A stretch of 64,000 nt of DNA from Streptomyces sp. TSRI0107 (GTDB taxonomy: Bacteria; Actinomycetota; Actinomycetes; Streptomycetales; Streptomycetaceae): the NCBI RefSeq assembly GCF_001905845.1, contig NZ_LIVZ01000002.1:620001-684000 (forward strand). The letters are read 5' to 3'. Position numbers and translations under genes: made by a program. Numbering within the stretch: position 1 is the first letter of the stretch; every line of letters starts with the position of its first letter. The notes below the pieces were generated by a model. That model did no database searches and was not told the DNA's origin. It saw only the letters and a list, made by a program, of their open reading frames with translations. Of this stretch, positions 60,962 to 64,000 are shown piece after piece.

Positions 60962-61792
60962 GTGGCCAGGTTTACCGGAAAGGTCGTGGCGATAACGGGC
61001 GCAGCCCGTGGAATCGGCCGTGCCTACGCTCTTGCATTCGCCGCCGAAGGGGCACAGGTCGTCCTCTCCGACATCGCGGCCCAGATCGATTCCGTGCCGA
61101 TTCCGATGGGCACGTCGAAGGACCTCGAGGAAACCCGGCAGGCGGTCGAGGAGCTGGGTGCGAAATGTGTCGTCCGTCCGGCCGACGTGCGGGTCTCCGC
61201 CGAGGTCGACGCGGTGGTCGACACGGCGGTGGAGGAGTTCGGGCGCCTGGACGTCGTCTGTGCCAACGCGGGCCTGTGGAGCACGTCCTCGCTGCTGGAC
61301 ATGACCGACGAGACCTGGCGCGACATGATCGACACCGATCTCAGCGGTGTCTTCCACACGTTCCGTGCCGCGGCCCGGGTCATGGTGCCGCAGAAGTCCG
61401 GCCGCATCCTGGTGACGGGGTCGGTCGCCTCCCGCGTCGGTTCGGCGAACATGGCGCACTACACGGCAGCCAAGTGGGGTGTGCTCGGACTGCTCAAGTC
61501 CGCCGCTCTGGAACTCGGCCCGCACAACATCACGGTGAACGCGATCTCGCCCAGTTTCACCAACACCGCGATGATCAACAACGAGCTGAACTACCGGCAG
61601 TTCAGCCCCGACGACCCGACGCCGGGTGCCGCCGCCGAGGCATGGACGAACCTCATGCCGATGCGCGTCCCCTACATCGAACCGTCCGAAGCCGCCGACG
61701 CCGCCCTGTTCCTGGCGTCCGACGCGGCCCGTCACATCAGCGGCGTCTCGCTCGACGTGGCCGCCGGCTGGAACGCCCAGTACACGGCCTGA
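60962..61792 (+). CDS. Short-chain dehydrogenase of the mycofactocin-coupled type
   Basis: This SDR has 276 residues: ITGAARGIGRAYA at the nucleotide turn, NAG, a Ser in TGSVASR, YTAAK as the Tyr-Lys pair, and a closing ASDAARHISGVSLDVAAG. After the second strand it has an insert (DSVPIPMGTSKDLEETRQAV) of the kind seen in mycofactocin-associated SDRs, where NAD(H) stays bound and mycofactocin recycles it. It likely oxidises a secondary alcohol or reduces a ketone of the product. It starts at GTG 60962 with GAAGGGA upstream, and is followed after 36 bases by a SARP gene on the same strand. Confidence 0.85.
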   Translation: MARFTGKVVAITGAARGIGRAYALAFAAEGAQVVLSDIAAQIDSVPIPMGTSKDLEETRQAVEELGAKCVVRPADVRVSAEVDAVVDTAVEEFGRLDVVCANAGLWSTSSLLDMTDETWRDMIDTDLSGVFHTFRAAARVMVPQKSGRILVTGSVASRVGSANMAHYTAAKWGVLGLLKSAALELGPHNITVNAISPSFTNTAMINNELNYRQFSPDDPTPGAAAEAWTNLMPMRVPYIEPSEAADAALFLASDAARHISGVSLDVAAGWNAQYTA

Positions 61793-61828
61793 GCGGCGGC
61801 GAGCCGCAATGAGGGACGAGGTGCCGTC

Positions 61829-62620
61829 ATGAAGTACGAGGTACTCGGGCCGCTGCGCATCACGGCCGGATCCACCGTCCTGACCGTCAACGCGCCCAAG
61901 ATGGCAACACTCCTGGTGGCGCTGGTGGTCCGCGCGAACACCGTCGTCTCCAAGGAGGCGCTGATCACCGAGATCTGGGAGGGGACCCCACCGCGCCGGG
62001 CGGCCGCGGCCCTGCACGTGTACGTGTCCCAGCTCCGCAAACTCCTGGCGATGGGCGCGCCGGACGCGTCGCCCATCGTCACCGAGCGCCCCGGCTACAT
62101 GCTGGTGGCGGGGCCGGAGGACACGGACTGGGGGCGGCTGGAGCAACTCACCCGGCAGGCCCGGGCGGCCCGCGACAGGGGCGACCTGGAGGACAGCGCC
62201 CACGCGTTCGCGCAGGCGGTCGGACTGTGGCGCGGTCCCCTGCCCTGCCCCCGGCAGAACGGCCCGCTGATCGGCGACTTCGCCGCCTGGGTGAAGACGC
62301 ACCGGCTGCACTGCCTGGAGGACTACGTCGAGGTGAGCCTCGAACTGGGCCGGCACCGCTCCCTGATCGGCCTGCTGTCCACCCTGGTGTCGGAACATCC
62401 GTTCCACGAGGTGTTCTACGGCCAGCTGATGCGCGCCCTGGACGCGTCGGAACGGCGAGCCGAGGCCCTGCGGGTCTACGAGCAGGCGGCGACCACCCTG
62501 AGCCGGGAACTCGGCCTGGGTCCCGGCCGCCAGCTGCGCCAGGTCCACCGGGCGATCCTGTCCGGCGGAAGCGCACCGGCACCGCGCCTGCACGACGTGG
62601 CGGCCCCGGGCCGCGCCTAG
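61829..62620 (+). CDS. Third SARP transcriptional activator (short type)
   Basis: This SARP has 263 residues: winged-helix DNA-binding domain (YEVLGPLRITAG through LHVYVSQLRKLL, about 1-95) and BTAD domain (about 96-245, AVGLWRGPLPCP through LGPGRQLRQVHRAI). It starts at ATG 61829 with GAGG upstream, 36 bases after the SDR stop, so the two are probably one transcript. Three SARPs in 10 kb suggest layered control, with this one nearest to the FkbH-led genes to its right. Confidence 0.9.
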   Translation: MKYEVLGPLRITAGSTVLTVNAPKMATLLVALVVRANTVVSKEALITEIWEGTPPRRAAAALHVYVSQLRKLLAMGAPDASPIVTERPGYMLVAGPEDTDWGRLEQLTRQARAARDRGDLEDSAHAFAQAVGLWRGPLPCPRQNGPLIGDFAAWVKTHRLHCLEDYVEVSLELGRHRSLIGLLSTLVSEHPFHEVFYGQLMRALDASERRAEALRVYEQAATTLSRELGLGPGRQLRQVHRAILSGGSAPAPRLHDVAAPGRA

Positions 62621-62636
62621 GCCCTGCCTCCACGAT

Positions 62637-62749
62637 CGAACGAACGAACGGACGGACCGGCGAACGGACGGACCGACGAACGGACGGACGAGCCCGTGCG
62701 GGGGCGCCCCCATGGCCCCCGCCCGGCTCGGCTCGGCTCGGCTCAGCTC
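62637..62749. repeat. Two simple-sequence repeat tracts between the SARP and FkbH genes
   Basis: CGAAC/GGAC-type tetranucleotide repeats run from about 62637 to 62691, and GGCTC pentamers (four perfect, one variant) from 62725 to 62749. Between them lies the 12-bp palindrome GGGGGCGCCCCC (62700-62711), which may serve as a terminator for the SARP transcript. Confidence 0.8.
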
Positions 62750-62854
62750 GGCCGGCCGACCGCGCGGCCCTGCTCCTAGACCGCGGTAAGCGGCGCTTTA
62801 GAAAACCCGCTGACGATGCCCCAGGTCGTGCCCACGTACCGGAAGAGGCTTGGG

Positions 62855-64000
62855 ATGGGTGACACAACAGAGGACACGCTGTGGTCCCTGCACGAGCGGG
62901 GCCGCGTGGCCGCGGAGTACCCGCGCGTACGCCGGCTCGTCGGCGCGCTCGGCGACTCCGGGGACCCCGACGAGCTGCGCCGCGCCGGCAACCTCCTGGC
63001 CCGGATCGGCGCCGACGCGGTGCTCGAGGAGCACCCGGACACCCCGGTGGTGTCGGTGGCGATCACCGGGCACAGCACGGTGTCCGGGCTGACCGGCCCG
63101 CTCACCGCCGAACTGGCCCGGCACGGCATGCTGCTGCGCCCCCACGTCGGCGACTTCGACAGTTACGTCGCCGACCTCGCGTCGCCGGACAGCGACCTGT
63201 ACGCCGCCCGGCCCGACGCCGTGGTCTGCCTGCTGGACGCGTCGGTGGTGTTCGACGAGGTCCCGGCGGTGTGGCAGCCGGAGGACGTGGCGCGCGTTCT
63301 CGACGAGAAGCTGGCCCTGCTCGGCCGGCTGGCCACCTCCTTCGCCGCCGCCGGCCGGGGCACCCTGATCCTCAACACCCTCCCCCTCCCGCGAGTGCAC
63401 GCGGCCCAGCAGATCGTCCTGAGCGCACGGGCCCGCCTCGGCGCGGTGTGGCGGGAGGCGAACGCCCGCCTGCTGCGGCTGATGGACGACCACCCCGAGC
63501 TGGTCGTCGTCGACATCGACCCGCTGCTCGGCGGCGAACTGCCGCTGCGGGACGCGCGGCTCGGCACGTACACCAAGACCCAGTTCTCGCCGCAGCTGCT
63601 GGCCGAGTACGCCCGCGAGGTGGCCCACCTGTTGCGCGCAGCGACCGGGCGGGCGAAGAAGTGCCTGGTCCTGGACCTGGACAACACCGTCTGGGGCGGG
63701 GTCCTCGGCGACGACGGCCCCGAGGGCATCGAGGTCGCCGGCACCTACCGCGGCGAGGCGTTCCGCACCCTGCAGCGCACCGCCCGGCAGATCGCCTCCC
63801 AAGGAGTGCTGCTGGCCGCGGTGAGCAAGAACGACCTCGATCCGGTACGGCGGGTGCTGCGCGAGCATGCCGAGATGACGCTGCGTGAGGACGACTTCGT
63901 ACGCGTCATAGCCAACTGGCGCCCCAAGCACGACAACCTGCGGGAACTCGCCGACGACCTCGGCATCGGCGTGGACAGTTTCGTCTTCGCCGACGACAGC
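62855..64000 (+). CDS. FkbH-like glyceryl-ACP forming protein (cut by right edge)
   Basis: Visible are 382 residues, open at the window edge. The N-terminal region (about 1-265, with VAITGHSTVSGLTGPL) is followed by a HAD-like domain beginning CLVLDLDNTVWGGVLGDDG near residue 268, then LLAAVSKND and FVFADDS. This is the FkbH layout: the enzyme moves a glyceryl group from a phosphorylated C3 compound to a carrier protein. The product is the first step to hydroxy- or methoxymalonyl-ACP, or the glyceryl-ACP used in tetronates. The discrete carrier and oxidases that normally follow would lie outside the window. ATG 62855 has GGAAGAGG six bases upstream. It fits the atypical AT in module 6 as a consumer; that pairing is an inference. 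Confidence 0.88.
   Translation, partial: MGDTTEDTLWSLHERGRVAAEYPRVRRLVGALGDSGDPDELRRAGNLLARIGADAVLEEHPDTPVVSVAITGHSTVSGLTGPLTAELARHGMLLRPHVGDFDSYVADLASPDSDLYAARPDAVVCLLDASVVFDEVPAVWQPEDVARVLDEKLALLGRLATSFAAAGRGTLILNTLPLPRVHAAQQIVLSARARLGAVWREANARLLRLMDDHPELVVVDIDPLLGGELPLRDARLGTYTKTQFSPQLLAEYAREVAHLLRAATGRAKKCLVLDLDNTVWGGVLGDDGPEGIEVAGTYRGEAFRTLQRTARQIASQGVLLAAVSKNDLDPVRRVLREHAEMTLREDDFVRVIANWRPKHDNLRELADDLGIGVDSFVFADDS

Noticed and set aside
62615..62626. CCTAGGCCCTG at the SARP stop codon resembles the end of the MITE-like element
   Set aside because: The match stops after 11 bases, there is no partner inverted end nearby, and part of it is coding sequence; probably chance.

Overview
The window is high-GC actinobacterial DNA, almost certainly Streptomyces: nearly every third codon position is G or C, the regulators are SARP-type, genes are packed with ATGA/TGATG overlaps, and the left edge holds a DUF4192-type gene common in streptomycetes. 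Nearly everything between about 0.4 kb and the right edge belongs to one polyketide biosynthetic gene cluster, whose right end lies outside the window.

Left part (0.4-41.9 kb, minus strand): three giant modular type I PKS genes lie in biosynthetic order from right to left. PKS A (22139-39013) has a KSQ loading module with a methylmalonyl-type AT, then modules 1-3. PKS B (12333-22079) has modules 4-5. PKS C (886-12333) has modules 6-7 plus a thioesterase. A SnoaL/NTF2-like gene follows. Modules 1 and 2 have no acyltransferase; each keeps only a short scar where the AT should be. Directly upstream on the same strand lies a gene for an unusual protein: type II thioesterase, then a decayed ketosynthase remnant without its active-site Cys, then a complete malonyl-type AT. 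I infer that this AT was freed from an ordinary module and now loads modules 1 and 2 in trans. By collinearity the line resembles the tylactone type: propionate starter, C15 hydroxyl, C10-C13 diene, C9 ketone and C8 methyl. It differs in carrying DH domains in modules 5-7, so a 16-membered polyunsaturated lactone is the simplest prediction.

Middle part (42-51.7 kb): one MDR reductase gene on plus faces a tightly coupled minus-strand operon. In transcription order it encodes an AfsA-like protein, a HAD phosphatase, an atypical KAS III-like enzyme, an FAD monooxygenase, FabH, an ACP, FabF, FabG and an HSL-type esterase. This is a discrete (type II) acyl-building set joined to gamma-butyrolactone-type functions. 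It may make a signal or a butenolide/furan or acyl unit that decorates the macrolide.

Right part (52-64 kb): an AfsR-like SARP with NB-ARC and TPR regions, two short SARPs, an F420-type LLM oxidoreductase, a 14-helix MFS exporter divergent from an ArsR-like repressor, a PPOX-type flavin/F420 protein, a mycofactocin-type SDR, and the start of an FkbH gene. FkbH points to a glyceryl-ACP-derived extender such as methoxymalonyl-ACP, which fits the odd AT of module 6. An operator-like palindrome lies just upstream of the AfsA-like gene and a weaker ARE-like site lies near the large SARP. A 190-bp MITE-like element sits in the gap at 57.7-58.4 kb. No rRNA, tRNA or CRISPR array was seen.
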